21,444 bases of DNA from Bigelowiella natans CCMP2755 (GCA_000320545.1 ADNK01000814.1:1-21444), one strand, 5' to 3'; shown: positions 1-10,424, counted from the stretch's first letter. Notes: generated by a model not told the origin, from the sequence alone. Program-made: numbers and translations.

Positions 1-546
1 GGTAAATCTGAGATCGAGAATAAACAAGACCCTTCTGGGGGTGCGTTGCAAAGGTTACCGAGAGGAAGGGGAGGAAGCAGTACTACATCTATGATGGGAA
101 CAGGGTCACCCTTGCGCCACATCAGTCACCTAAAGAATTATGATATCGGTGAGAAGCTCCTAGAGGATGTTAAAGTAAACCCTACTGTGTGGGAGCGAGC
201 AATGCCTTGTTTAGGACCCCGACCTAAGTTCGATGTGGAATATGGAAACAATAAGGTCAGGGTGAACGACGATTGGCGCATGAAGATTGTCTATCTAGGC
301 TACCCTGGATTACGAAATATGGAGAGGGTAGCTATGAAAATAAAGGACGGAAAATATCAGCTACTCTACCTAGCTGTTCCCGACTTACCCTTTGAGCACT
401 GGTATAAGGTCCTGGGGGACCTTGATGCAGAGGGCTGGTATGGACACGAACCTAAGGACGAAGGTGAGTTCTGGGTAAGCGACAAAGGAGATAAGGTTAG
501 AGAGGAATCTATTACCTGGTGGTTGGTGAAGTTCCGAAAGCGATGA
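1..546 (+). CDS. 3' part of an unidentified reading frame, possibly from a mobile element
   Basis: The frame is open from base 1 to the TGA at 544-546 (181 residues), so its start lies outside the window. The protein is rich in charged and aromatic residues, with WERAMPCLGPRPKFDVEYG, WRMKIVYLGYPGLRN and a tryptophan-rich end (ITWWLVKFRKR). I recognise no family and see no membrane segment. No splice sites are needed, unlike all the other genes here. It is followed within about 40 bases by a cluster of perfect hairpins and an A-rich repeat, which is how the 3' end of a retroelement or other compact element could look. That link is inference. It could also be the last exon of an ordinary host gene. 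That it is coding is fairly likely, from a long frame with reasonable composition; its function is unknown. Confidence 0.5.
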   Translation, partial: GKSEIENKQDPSGGALQRLPRGRGGSSTTSMMGTGSPLRHISHLKNYDIGEKLLEDVKVNPTVWERAMPCLGPRPKFDVEYGNNKVRVNDDWRMKIVYLGYPGLRNMERVAMKIKDGKYQLLYLAVPDLPFEHWYKVLGDLDAEGWYGHEPKDEGEFWVSDKGDKVREESITWWLVKFRKR

Positions 547-580
547 AGGTCTAAGGGAATAAGGAAGGAAGGAAGGAGCA

Positions 581-781
581 ACGTGACTTGGGGGAGGTGT
601 AGCGCGTACCACTACGCGGGCACAAGTCACGTGCGACAACAAAGGGGTTGTCGCGGATATAGAATATAGATAACGTAGATATTAATACAGCATAGGCACG
701 TGGGTTCCGGCGGGACTCATGGCAGCACACCGGAAGTGTGCTGCCCCACGTGCGGCGGCATTCGCGAAAGCTTCGCGAATG
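581..781 (+). repeat. Cluster of four perfect stem-loops downstream of the first frame
   Basis: Four inverted repeats follow each other. Stem 1 pairs 581-590 (acgtgacttg) with 623-632, 10 bp perfect, and contains an inner 6-bp stem, 603-608 with 613-618. Stem 2 pairs 633-640 with 647-654, 8 bp perfect with a 6-base loop. Stem 3 pairs 721-730 (ggcagcacac) with 736-745, 10 bp perfect with loop cggaa, and is enclosed by an outer 8-bp stem, 696-703 (gcacgtgg) with 746-753. Stem 4 pairs 759-768 (cattcgcgaa) with 772-781, 10 bp perfect with a 3-base loop. In all, about 200 bases could fold into a compact RNA or act as a terminal structure of a mobile element. The pairings are read directly; the role is inferred. 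Confidence 0.8.
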
Positions 782-797
782 ATTACGCAGTGCACGA

Positions 798-828
798 TTT
801 AATAAAAATATAATCTTTAATAAAAATA
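798..828 (+). repeat. A-rich direct repeat with AATAAA signals
   Basis: The 13-mer tttaataaaaata occurs at 798-810 and again at 816-828. Each copy contains AATAAA (801-806 and 819-824). It lies just after the hairpin cluster. It may be the polyadenylation region of the first frame, or the short repeated tail typical of some non-LTR retrotransposon 3' ends. Confidence 0.6.
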
Positions 829-831
829 AAC

Positions 832-1433
832 ACAACTCTTCAAAAGGAAGCAAACGTGCCTTTCCCCCCCCCTGCCTACTTGTGCACGTAGCGCCTCGGC
901 CTGTGAACACCTTACGCGCAACAACCAAACCGCACGTCTGCCGCCCGGGTGAGGACGAGACACCCGTGCACAATGCCAACATCGTTTCGGAACCAGCCAA
1001 TGTGCCAGACGTTTGCGAAGAGTCCAAGCCGTTTGCACAAAAAATCTGTGGATTTGAACTTCGTGACTGATGAATTGAAGTTTTGCTCCACTGTTGGACT
1101 CAACTTCCGCTCGTGCTTTCGCCCCAGCAGCACAAAGAAAAGCGCACTACCAGCGTTTTTTCCAGACCACGATGTGTTCTCGCTGAAATCGCCTCCGTTT
1201 CCCATTGAAACTCGGTCGGAAGTCGGTGGTGGATGGTGGAGACCAGCGTGTGCGCTTGCGTGGAGCAATAAGCGACTACGCTTTCGCTCGAAAACGAATC
1301 CGATTAGCTCGTGCGACAGGCCAAAAACTGGATTCCACGACCGAAAACTGTGCGTTGCCTCGTAATAGTCAAACGCCTTTGAACCCCCTCCAGCTCGAGA
1401 TCGAACTCGCCGACCACACCGTCTGCAGGAAGG
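832..1433. other. Intergenic stretch upstream of the receptor-RGS gene
   Basis: Several overlapping frames of 60 to 140 codons occur on both strands, but none shows a recognisable motif or a convincing splice model. There is a C-run at 865-873. I take this as the promoter and 5' untranslated region of the gene that starts at 1434. No TATA box is convincing. Confidence 0.5.
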
Positions 1434-4374
1434 ATGGCAAGCAACGAAAGATTCGGATCATCTGTAACAACAACTTCTGACATGTTCTGTACTTGGATGG
1501 TGTGGAATCGTGAACCGTGGAATAGTTTTTTTGAATTTGAAACAACTTTCTTCCTTAGAATCCTGCAAATCCAGCTTTAGCCATCAATTGGGCCACCTCT
1601 GGAGTATGCATTGCTGTTTTTCTCTCTCTTGCGGTTTACACGCAGTCTGCATTGCTAAACCTTTTCAAAAGTGGGGTCAAATTACAGGTACCCATATCTT
1701 CGCATAAACTACGTGACTTTTATCATTGACCTAAATCGTGCTTTCAGACAATGGATCACCCTCATTATGCAACCGCTATGCTTATGTAAACAATTTCTTT
1801 ATTCCTGATGGGCAAATCACAGAAAATTTATGCATGCTTAACCATTATTTAGATTTGCCTTTGGATGGTCTCTACCCCCTCTGATAAATGGTGGGGCAGA
1901 TGTATCGATGCCTTGTGCTCTCTATCAAGTGATAACTCAAATATGTTCCTCGGGAATGGTAAGTCTCATGGTGTTTCGATCACTTCGGTTTGCACAGCGT
2001 CTTGCACAGGTTCAATCGTTAAGCATCCAGCCAGAATACATATTTCGCTAACCATTGCATCTTTAGGTTCAATGTCGAAAATTGTATTTGAAGGATGATA
2101 TCCCTAACGAACCAACTGAGAAGTAAATTTGATTTCTTAGCAGATAGCTTGATGATATTTCTCATCTCATGCACATAAACTAAACTCATATCAGGAAAGA
2201 TGATTACAACGAACTAGTCCGCAAAGTTGCTGTTTCACTTCGAGGCGACACCCCGCGAACGATAGCGTGAGATTCCATATAAGCAGAAAATAGTTCTACA
2301 TATGTATGTTTTCACTAAATATAATCACCACAAATACGTAGGCTTATCGTTTTTTCCGCCTCCGTAGCAATTATGATACTCGATCCAGTTGGAAGAGCAC
2401 AACTAGCCAGTAACTTAAATTATCACTACTGAGATTCTATTTCCAATTGTTGAAATCTAAACAGATCAGGGCACTAAGTGTATCGCACGAACTTCTACTT
2501 ACCCATTGGCTGCATGGATCATGTAAGATAAATTAACTTTGTACTGTCAACATGAATTGAAGCTCTTTTTTTTAACAGATACATCGTTCCTTATCTCTTT
2601 GTCATCGGAAGGAAATTTACAATCATCGACCCATACCAAATTTTCTACCGCCTAAAATTCATTACTGGGGCAGCCCTCTTTGCTTATGTTCTGACTCTCA
2701 TTAACGTTCAAGCCAGAGTGGTATGATATGTATCTTCATGGCATGTTGATCCGGTTAATTATTTTATCCTTTAGGAGGAGAATTACGGTACTTCAATGCA
2801 TACACTAATTGAGAATAAATATTATTTCATTCTCCAGATGGGAATTTGGTAATCTAGTTTCAGAATTACTGACAATGATTTGTAAAGTAAGATAATTTGT
2901 AGGTATCCGGAATCTTTCTTGCCACTTTACTTGACCAGAAGAGTTCTCCATACCACATCAACCGAATCTATTGCTGGTTAGTACCAACAGAAAAGTGAAA
3001 TTAGTGCACTATTCTACATTACATCGGTGTTCCCATCACTAATTCAAATTTATATTCAGGCAGTTTAGCTGACACTCTATCCGATCCTGTACTACTAGCC
3101 AAATTCGAGGACCATGTGGTAGGGTTTTTTTCCAAACGATATTTCGTTACTACGTTTCAACTTTGTTCTATAATCCCTAGATATCTGAGTGGAGTCCCGA
3201 GAACTTGATGTTCTACATGGCGGTAGTTCTTTTCCAAATTCGTGTTCAGAAGGCACTGCATCGAGCCGCCTCTGCTGTGGGGTGCCAACTTAAAATAGAA
3301 GCTGACCAGGTACCTGAAAATGAGGAGAAGAAAAACCCAAAATCCAGAAGTGAGAAACGAACATCGTCTTTCCTTCCCGCTTTGAGTCGAGCACATGGTG
3401 GTCTTTCCCGAGCAAGAAGAGAGCTCGATTTCGCGAGACGAAACGCTCTTAATATTTTTGAGCGATATATCGAGGAAGGCTCCCTGCGGCAGATTAATTT
3501 GGAATCCGAGCAGTTCGAGGAGCTCAAAGAGTTTTTTTCCACCCCAGCTTTCAAGAGAATATATGAGGCGAAGAAATTGAAGAGAGGAGGCTTTTCGGGT
3601 CGTTTTGTAGAAGTCTCTCAGCATCCAGCGTCACGTAGCGAGTCCAGGGTGCGACCAGACGCCGGAAAGAGTCGGCACAGCACGCAAAGTAAAATTGATC
3701 CCGATGCTGTTCCAGCTCAAGAACCTGGTCATGATTTTGTTGAAGGGAGCAAGAATGGCAAGGAAGTTTGTGCTGATGATGAGAAGCCTAACGTAACTTC
3801 TAACCCTGTTCTCTCCATCTCTCCGAAGTTGGAAGGTAAAAGAAATTCGACACCAGGGTTGCAAAAAAGTGCCCCAAGTGGGTTTGGATTACTTGCTACG
3901 GGCGATCAGGGCTCTCTGCTTCGTTCCCAGAACGAATTTGCTACCAAGGAATCGTCTAGCGCCAGGCGGAGGCACATAGAGAAATTCTGTGAAGCGATTG
4001 CGGATGCAGGGGCACACAATGTCGTTTCAGTTGTTGGTGCTGCCAGCACTGCTGATGGAGCCCGAACTTCTCGAGCATCCACACAGGGGGACGGGCGGAG
4101 ATACTCCAACGCATCTAAATCAAAACAACTGATAAATGCAACAAGTTTCCTCGCCGATCCTGAGGATCCTTCCAGCGCTACTAGATTCCTTGAGATTCCT
4201 GATAACAAACTTAATGCTCAACAAGTTTGTGACGCTATTCTACTGTGTGCAAACTCTTTTAATAATGCAAAGCACGCCATTTTTAAGCTTATGGAACGTG
4301 ATTCTCATCGGCGGTTCTTAAGGAAGTTACAGAAGGAAGCGACAAAAGCACGTGAAGCTGGAGGAGTGGTTTGA
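1434..4374 (+). CDS. Seven-transmembrane receptor fused to an RGS domain (7TM-RGS)
   Basis: Thirteen exons: 1434-1499, 1559-1687, 1748-1785, 1853-2009, 2067-2122, 2195-2266, 2342-2409, 2465-2522, 2579-2720, 2775-2848, 2903-2976, 3060-3118, 3181-4374. Together they encode about 728 residues with consistent phase. The first donor is uncertain: 1500 (GTGTGG) or 1464 (GTAACA, giving 716 residues). The start is the first ATG after an in-frame TGA at 1380. Seven hydrophobic helices lie near residues 33-52, 72-89, 99-119, 170-187, 208-225, 240-257 and 278-298, with the receptor-like signature FAFGWSLPPLINGG. An RGS domain follows: LSDPVLLAKFEDH, then SPENLMFY with the Gα-contacting Asn, then FERYIEEGSLRQINLES, and finally AKHAIFKLMERDSHRRFL near residue 694. 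Known members of this class (plant AtRGS1 and protist relatives) speed GTP hydrolysis by Gα at the plasma membrane. The ligand is unknown. The N-terminal ectodomain is only about 30 residues. Introns are 54 to 83 bases and free of microsatellites. Confidence 0.9.
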
Positions 4375-4491
4375 TTTGCATCTCGCTGTTCAACACAAGG
4401 CTGCCGCATCCGACACCATTCGTCTATCAAGAGCACTTTCGTTCATAAGAGCGCTTATATATGACGAGTAACAACTTAACATACGTAATAG

Positions 4492-4497
4492 AATAAA
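4492..4497 (+). promoter_or_regulatory. Candidate polyadenylation signal of the 7TM-RGS gene
   Basis: AATAAA occurs 118 bases after the stop codon, inside gaataaaataaaaga. Its position suits 3' end formation. Without transcript data this is only a candidate. Confidence 0.45.
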
Positions 4498-4499
4498 AT

Positions 4500-5372
4500 A
4501 AAAGATAGGCCCGTCTAGCTGTGCGCGTCTAGCAAGCAGCGAATAACATATAGCGATGCTTGTGACTTACAACTTGAACATGTTTCCTAGAAATTGCAAG
4601 CCGCCATGCTAGCAGATGTCGTCTGTGCTTCGCATTGTTCACGTTAGCTAGTTCAGAGTATATAGCCTATTATGGCTATAGAGCGTACCGGGTCAAAAGC
4701 ACAGGGATATGTGTGAGTAAAAATACACATAAATAACATGTATTGCAAAGAACATGTGTACCAAACTACATATGTTCGTACGTGCGTACGCTATATAGCC
4801 CATAATAGCTATAGAAGGCTAGCTAGCTGTGCTAGATTATGGCATCTAGTTGTGTGGGAGCATTAACGAATCGCAGCAAGGCCTAACTAATAGAGGCCGT
4901 TGTCGGCCACTGGCCATGCTAATGTGTTTCGATACAATTCAGAGCAACACAGCTAAACAGGCATGATTGACAACTTTCGCATTCACAGCAATGCTAGAAT
5001 GCATGCTGGAATGTGTGATCTACATCCACTAGCTAGCTAGACCACAGATCTGAGATCTAAGCTGTGTGCTTGTGTGGCTGCGCATGACATATGGCGACTG
5101 ATATCAGTGCTAGATTCCATGTGTGTAATGAACTAGTCTAGCAGTGTAGATGCGATGCTAGCATGCATGCACCACACATGTAGAATGTCCCTATAGCATG
5201 CTAGCATGCACTATAGTGCAACATGCTAGCATGCGGTATGAACTAGTGAATGGACACTTGCAATTTTGGGGTGCATCTTAAGTCTGGGAATGGCTGCCGA
5301 CCATACCATTCTAGCATTGCCTTACTAGCATCTACCACGCAGCAATCATCCAACATCACTTTCCCGCACCAG
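4500..5372. other. Tail-to-tail intergenic region rich in CTAG and GCATGC palindromes
   Basis: No gene is visible between the stop of the receptor-RGS gene and the stop of the PH gene. From about 4600 to 5240 the sequence is crowded with short palindromes: gctagc, gcatgc, ctatag and agatct. Near-repeats include gctagcatgc at several places (for example 5157-5170 and 5195-5235). Two similar semi-palindromic segments, around 4658-4684 and 4790-4815, read tatatagcc then ATnAT then gctataga. The density of CTAG is striking to the eye, but I have not counted it against expectation. Confidence 0.6.
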
Positions 5373-6273
5373 TCATTTCACACCCCACAGGTTTCTCGTG
5401 CTCACTTTCACCCTGCTGGAATTTACGAAGATGTTAGCAAATGTATCCTGCTTCTTGCAACCTCTGGCCGGTGATTTTATTTTACCATTCCTCAGAGATG
5501 GAGGAGAAATTGCATTGCTATGTTTCCCGCCCGACAATGCGGCATCTTTATGAACATCGGCGAAAAAATGATCAATTTCCTTAGAAGTATCCGTCTCTCC
5601 CTTGAAAGAATCAACCGCAGATTCAACCTCCTTGGCTATTGAATTTCGATGTACCCTCTTTCGGCTTTCAACCTGAATATAATCCAGGAATTATTTCATA
5701 GCAAGTATCCGTGATCATCCGCATAGCTGCTGTCATGCTGAACGAGGGAGGAAATCACACAAAAAGAACCACAATCGGTAGCCAGCTCTTTGGTATTTGT
5801 TCTTACCCGCTCTACTTGATCACTTAATTTCTTGTCATGCTCGTTCTTCACCATATAATCACGCAATTCTGCAATAGCTTCTTTGGCGAGTTTCGGCTTC
5901 CAGAGCATGTCGTTTGCCAACCCCGCGAAGATATGATCTACATTTTCCAACCCCTTCACTGTGTCGTCGATTGCCAATTTCCACCTCACCTGATGGATAG
6001 TCCAAATTACCTTTGGAATAGATCAGAATGCTCTACTGTAATTTCACCTTGTCAGCGGTCGTTTCTGCGACAAGACCAAGCTTGTGGTTTCCGTAAAGCA
6101 GCAGATTAAGCTCACGCCCAGGCCCATCTATTACGCCCTTTATAGACTCTATGAGAATCACACCCTGCGGTGTGTAACCATGTTTCATATCGCTCTCGCT
6201 TTTGTAGTAGTTAAGGGTACGTGTTTTTGGCGACAGCTCGAAGTGCCTATATAAGTTTGGCCACGACAACATG

Positions 6274-6312
<39 letters not shown>

Positions 6313-6643
6313 GCCAATGACGTCTATATATTTATAAAAGGTATACGTGGATATAAATACAACCCAAGCACTAACACATATGAGTATGAAACTCGAATAT
6401 ATCTCGCTAATCAAACTAATTGATGGACCACCATTTTTCCCCAGACTCATACAGCTTAGTTTCGGGGTGTTCGTTGAAGATGAATTCCCCTATTAGATTC
6501 AAGTCCGCTGCGTCCTTCAACGGAATGATGCCCTCAGGCCATTTAAATTTTTGTCTCGGATTCTTTATGAATGTCACTTTCCGGTGCCGAACATCACGAT
6601 TGGAGGACCATTTATCTTCCGACGCGCTACTGCACGCGCCCAT
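5373..6643 (-). CDS. PH-domain protein with predicted N-myristoylation
   Basis: Exons on the minus strand: 6643-6429, 6246-6048, 5989-5807, 5672-5373; 298 residues with consistent phase. The first donor is weak (GTCCAT; an alternative lies 3 bases earlier). The N-terminus MGACSS has Gly2 for myristoylation and Cys4 for palmitoylation, so peripheral attachment to membranes is likely. A pleckstrin homology domain spans about residues 51-152: it opens with NLIGEFIFNEHPETKLYESG, continues WWHFELSPKTRTLNYYKSES, then GVILIESIKGVI, and closes with the usual C-terminal helix containing a conserved Trp (DKVRWKLAIDDTVK). The remainder is charged and helical (KEAIAELRDYMVKNEHDKK), and the last exon is polar and probably disordered. 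PH domains bind phosphoinositides or protein partners. The basic residues for lipid binding are not clear enough to name a ligand. Two genes run head to head from the gap at 6644-7241. Confidence 0.87.
6275..6308. repeat. (CA)n tract in intron 1 of the PH gene
   Basis: About 17 CA units in the first intron (6247-6428), roughly 29 bases before the acceptor. In the transcript it reads (TG)n. Confidence 0.95.
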
Positions 6644-7241
6644 AACACGAACCGGGAAGATGAGCGAGAGGCGGCGACCTAGATCCACACGGTTACGGAT
6701 GGCATTCCCACCTCCACAGTTTCAGAGCCACAACGGGGAGGGGCGGCGACCTAGGTCTACACGAGTACGCCTCGCAGCTCGCACGGTTTCACAATGGGCG
6801 TTTGTGAGTATGCCGGTGACATTAATACTCTGCGACAAAGGACTGTCCTTGTCGCACTGTTTATACAATGTGGACATATCCTTTAGTTTAGGAATTGTGG
6901 TCCCGGCGATGTCGTAGGGTATAAAACAAAGGCTGTTTTTGTACAAAAGCCAACGATCAGTGGACTTCGTGCCTTCTTTCCATGGCTCCGCCCCTCCCCG
7001 GGCTTCATTGGAAAGCCATGAGTAGTAGCCTCAACGCCTTCTCTGGCAACGTGTATCAGGCCACGGGGGTCCCAAGCTATCACCTATACGTTGGGATATC
7101 TCTTGTAGTGGGGTCGATCCTGACTAGGATGTTTGGCTTCGCGACGTGTGGGTAGGCGCCAGATGGCCTCTTTCCCCCTCTCTTTCTTATGTGTCTGTGT
7201 GTGTTGTTAGGCGATGCTTTACGTTTCTCTACCTCGTGTAC
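6644..7241. promoter_or_regulatory. Head-to-head gap, probable bidirectional promoter of the PH and REEP genes
   Basis: The start codons of two divergent genes flank about 600 bases. No gene is convincing inside; a minus-strand frame of 74 codons at 6722-6946 has no recognisable content. The stretch holds an imperfect tandem repeat just upstream of the PH start and an inverted pair, catggct near 6978 with agccatg near 7014. Confidence 0.5.
6661..6799. repeat. Imperfect tandem repeat of about 72 bases beside the PH gene start
   Basis: Both units share gcggcgacctag(a/g)tc(c/t)acacg (6671 and 6743) and later a cac(a/g)gtttca(c/g) block followed by a caa(c/t)ggg motif. The units are diverged, so the duplication is not recent. 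It lies 18 to 156 bases upstream of the PH start codon. Confidence 0.65.
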
Positions 7242-7386
7242 ATGACGTTCAAGATTCAAGATGGAGGACCGGAAGGGGAGAAAAAGGAAAAGCTATACTG
7301 GTGAATATGCGCTCAGATCATCATCATCATCATCATCATCATCATTATCACTGTTTACTCTTTTTGTTGTGCAAGTAACATTCACA

Positions 7387-7450
<64 letters not shown>

Positions 7451-8665
7451 CGCGCACATATTTACGCAAAATTAAACGCAGCAACAAATCACATACTACA
7501 CAGGTTAAGCTACTGGGCGTTCTACGGCATCTGGACATTGTTCGACTCTACCACAGACGTTATCTGCTACTATGCTCGAGAATCCTTGTAAGTTTCGCTC
7601 TTTTTAATCCGAGGCATGACTTTGAAATAGTTACAACAGTCATGTGTTTTCATGTTGGTTTTGTCCGTCACATCGAAGCATGTCCCAGTGGCACAGAAAA
7701 TAGTATGTTTTTCCATTAATCGGGATGATTGTTTTCGAATCCCTTCGTTGTATCAGGGTACCATGGATTGACGGGATAAAGCTGTTGTTTCTCGCGTGGT
7801 GTCTGCTCCCCCAAACCAGGGTAGCTATCACGTCACTCACATGCTAACTGAAAATAGAGGATGAAAAACAAGCATTACCCAGGATGCGCGGTGCAGGCTC
7901 AGAAGAGCGACTCACCTGTGGTTGTTTGCTTCGCAGAGCAGATCATTTTCACACACTCGCTAGTTTGTTACGTGCACCGATGCTAACGGATATGCATCGC
8001 CACTGTTTGTGCACAAATAAAGGGGGCGCAACAAATCTACTTCCTCGTTATACACAGTGGCCTCCAGAAATACGAGGCGAGAATCGATGCCTTTTTAGGG
8101 AAATTGCGCAATCTGCTGTGGCAGGTGCTTTGTGGTGGATCCACGTTATTACTGTGGCCGTGCTTCCTCGCTAATGATTTCTCCTGTTTTGCTTGCAGGT
8201 TATGAAAGAACTAGGGCGCCTTGGGCTAGAATGGACGCTTGAAGTTCTTTCATCTATGGTATGTCTATTTTTCCAAAATTGAAGGACATCCATTTTCATA
8301 TGTGATACGATGATGTAGCTGCAGCGACTTCCCCATCCATGTCGCCGAGCTTCGATTCACCGATTTTTGGGGAGATACATGCTCGAACCTGTTACCCAAA
8401 CACACCCTTCTCGTTTTCAACGAGGCCCCCAAAGAACATTAATGCCGGTTAGAGAGGAGAGTCGCCATGAGCATGCAACGAACTTGTTTCCTTCAACGAT
8501 AACTATCATCACTAGGGAGTCAACGGCTACCAATGGGCAGCTCAAATGCTGGGCGGTTTGCTAGCTTCTGGCGCTTCTTCCGCGCCAGCGGCCTCTTCGG
8601 CCGCTCCGGATGTGTTATCGTCTTCGTCCCCAAATTATCATCATGCAGAGGGAAAGGAGGAGTAG
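7242..8665 (+). CDS. REEP/Yop1/HVA22 (TB2/DP1) family ER-shaping protein
   Basis: Six exons: 7242-7300, 7504-7587, 7757-7820, 8023-8124, 8199-8258, 8516-8665; 172 residues with consistent phase. The size suits the family. Two hydrophobic hairpin segments (WLSYWAFYGIWTLFD, then WIDGIKLLFLAWCLLPQT) are followed by the family pattern RGAQQIYFLVIHSGLQKYEARI and an amphipathic helix (LGRLGLEWTLEVLSSM). The tail is Ala/Ser-rich and ends KEE. Members of this family insert as wedges in the outer leaflet of tubular ER, drive curvature and help traffic proteins to the membrane. Exon 4 has a weak acceptor (aataaag) but a textbook branch-point match, tgctaac at 7981-7987, about 35 bases upstream. The start codon is the first ATG of the deduced first exon. 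The first intron carries ATC and CA repeats. Confidence 0.9.
7316..7448. repeat. (ATC)n and (CA)n tracts in REEP intron 1
   Basis: About ten ATC units at 7316-7350, then a nearly pure CA run at 7393-7448. Both lie between the exon end at 7300 and the acceptor at 7503. Confidence 0.95.
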
Positions 8666-9054
8666 GGCTGCCTGTATAGAATTAGACGTCCATAGTATTC
8701 ATGACAAGGACTGCCCCCTCACCATTAGCGAAGTTATCCTTTGGAAGTAGCTACGCGTAATAAAAAAATGAAGCACAACAAGAATAGAAAGGTATCGATG
8801 TGGTTTAAGTCGTGCACATATGTTGTGCACAACGCCGGAATCGCCGGCAGCTGCAACTTATCACCATCGAGGCAGAGCAAGTTTATTATTGAGGATATGA
8901 ATTTACTAAGCTGGAAGATTACGCGCATGTAGCACATTTCTCCATGGTGTAGCACAGACCTCGTACTTGGTTACAATGTCCATGTACATAACTAGATATT
9001 TTAAAATTCTCTCCATGTAGCGCATGTGTACATGGCTACGATAGCAAAGCACAC

Positions 9055-9107
<53 letters not shown>

Positions 9108-9777
9108 GGGGAGAGAGGCGTCGTGTCGGTGTCCGCTTCGGATTGTATAAGCGCATCTAGGCATGCGTGCTCGGGACTGTGACAAGCCACATGGCATGGA
9201 TTTGGATACCGTGTTTGCATCATCACTAAACAGCTACTATTCGCTGTGACCTCTTGTATATATCCCCCTACTAGACATAATAAGTGCTGCGACGTCGAGT
9301 GCCTGCTAGCCTGCAATAATATATGTGCTGATGATTATGCTGTGATATGCCACGTGGCAAGGCCATGTTCAAATTAGTAAAACAATAATGCACAGAATGA
9401 GGCGACCTAGCTAATGCGAGCTACTTGTCAGCGCTCGTCGTAAATTACAGCGGGTCAGCGCAAAATTTTCACAACATCTAGCGCAATGCTTTTAGCCTAG
9501 ACATAATCTAGATAATACTACGTGCCACCGTATAATAATAATGTGTAAGCAATGGTAATGCTGCTTGTTAGGCCAAGGTTTCTCCCTACGATGCAATACA
9601 TATAAACTTAAATGTGCAAAGCTACACGGCGGCACTGACTCGCGATTGAGCATCCAGTCTAGCTGGTCACTGATGAGCTATAACACTCCAACGCAGCATC
9701 CAAAAGAAGCAACCAAAGTCAGGTCGCACCACACCCTTGATGTCCTGAAGACCGATAAACTTGCTCAATGCTCGTGA
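8666..9777. other. Tail-to-tail intergenic region between REEP and the hydrolase
   Basis: No gene recognised. Small frames on both strands (for example 8741-8932 and 9565-9777) lack motifs or splice support. A compound microsatellite is present at 9052-9113. Confidence 0.5.
9052..9113. repeat. Compound (CA)n(GA)n microsatellite
   Basis: About nine CA units run directly into about 16 GA units, then an interrupted purine stretch. Intergenic. Confidence 0.95.
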
Positions 9778-10218
9778 TTATAAACTCGCCAGCAATTCGT
9801 CCATCATCGTTACTCCTTCCTGCAGGAAATCACGCACCGTGGAAACATCCAAAAGACCACACAATGATCAGCAAAACAACTCAAAACTATCATCGTTTCC
9901 ATTAAGACATTGAATTTTTGACGCAATCTCTCTCTAAATTGCTGTCTGTCGTACAGACCATCGGGATCGTGTGGGCTCCATCGAACTCGAAGAAATCCAC
10001 ATCACAGCCCGCATTGCTCAGAGCTTTGCTCAGCATCTATCAATGAGGGAGGAGGGAAAGAGGGGGAAGAAGTAGAGGGACTTTAGTTGTTCCGTTGCTT
10101 TGGGTATAGAGGCTTCTGAATGCATCGTATGTTTCATTGCGAGGAAAAAACCGACCTGTCCTTGCATCAGGGGTAGCACAAAATCCTGAGAGGAGAGGGT
10201 AAAGTGAGTGTCAGCAGT

Positions 10219-10259
<41 letters not shown>

Positions 10260-10381
10260 CAACTTACACATCTCGGCTAAAATTCTTGATAATGCTGCAC
10301 AAGCGCAGCCAGACAGTTTCTACGCTCAATAAACTCTCGTTATGGACGTTGCATCTCCCCGTTTGCTGCCTCCTCCTCCTC

Positions 10382-10424
<43 letters not shown>

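Noticed and set aside
949-1365. 138-codon + frame upstream of the receptor gene
   Set aside because: No motif, no splice link to 1434, and overlapping frames of similar length on both strands; probably a chance frame.
7261-7719. 152-codon + frame starting MEDRKGRKRK with Ser and Thr-His runs
   Set aside because: The runs are translated ATC and CA microsatellites of REEP intron 1; the true exon reads one frame over, MTFKIQDGGPEGEKKEK.
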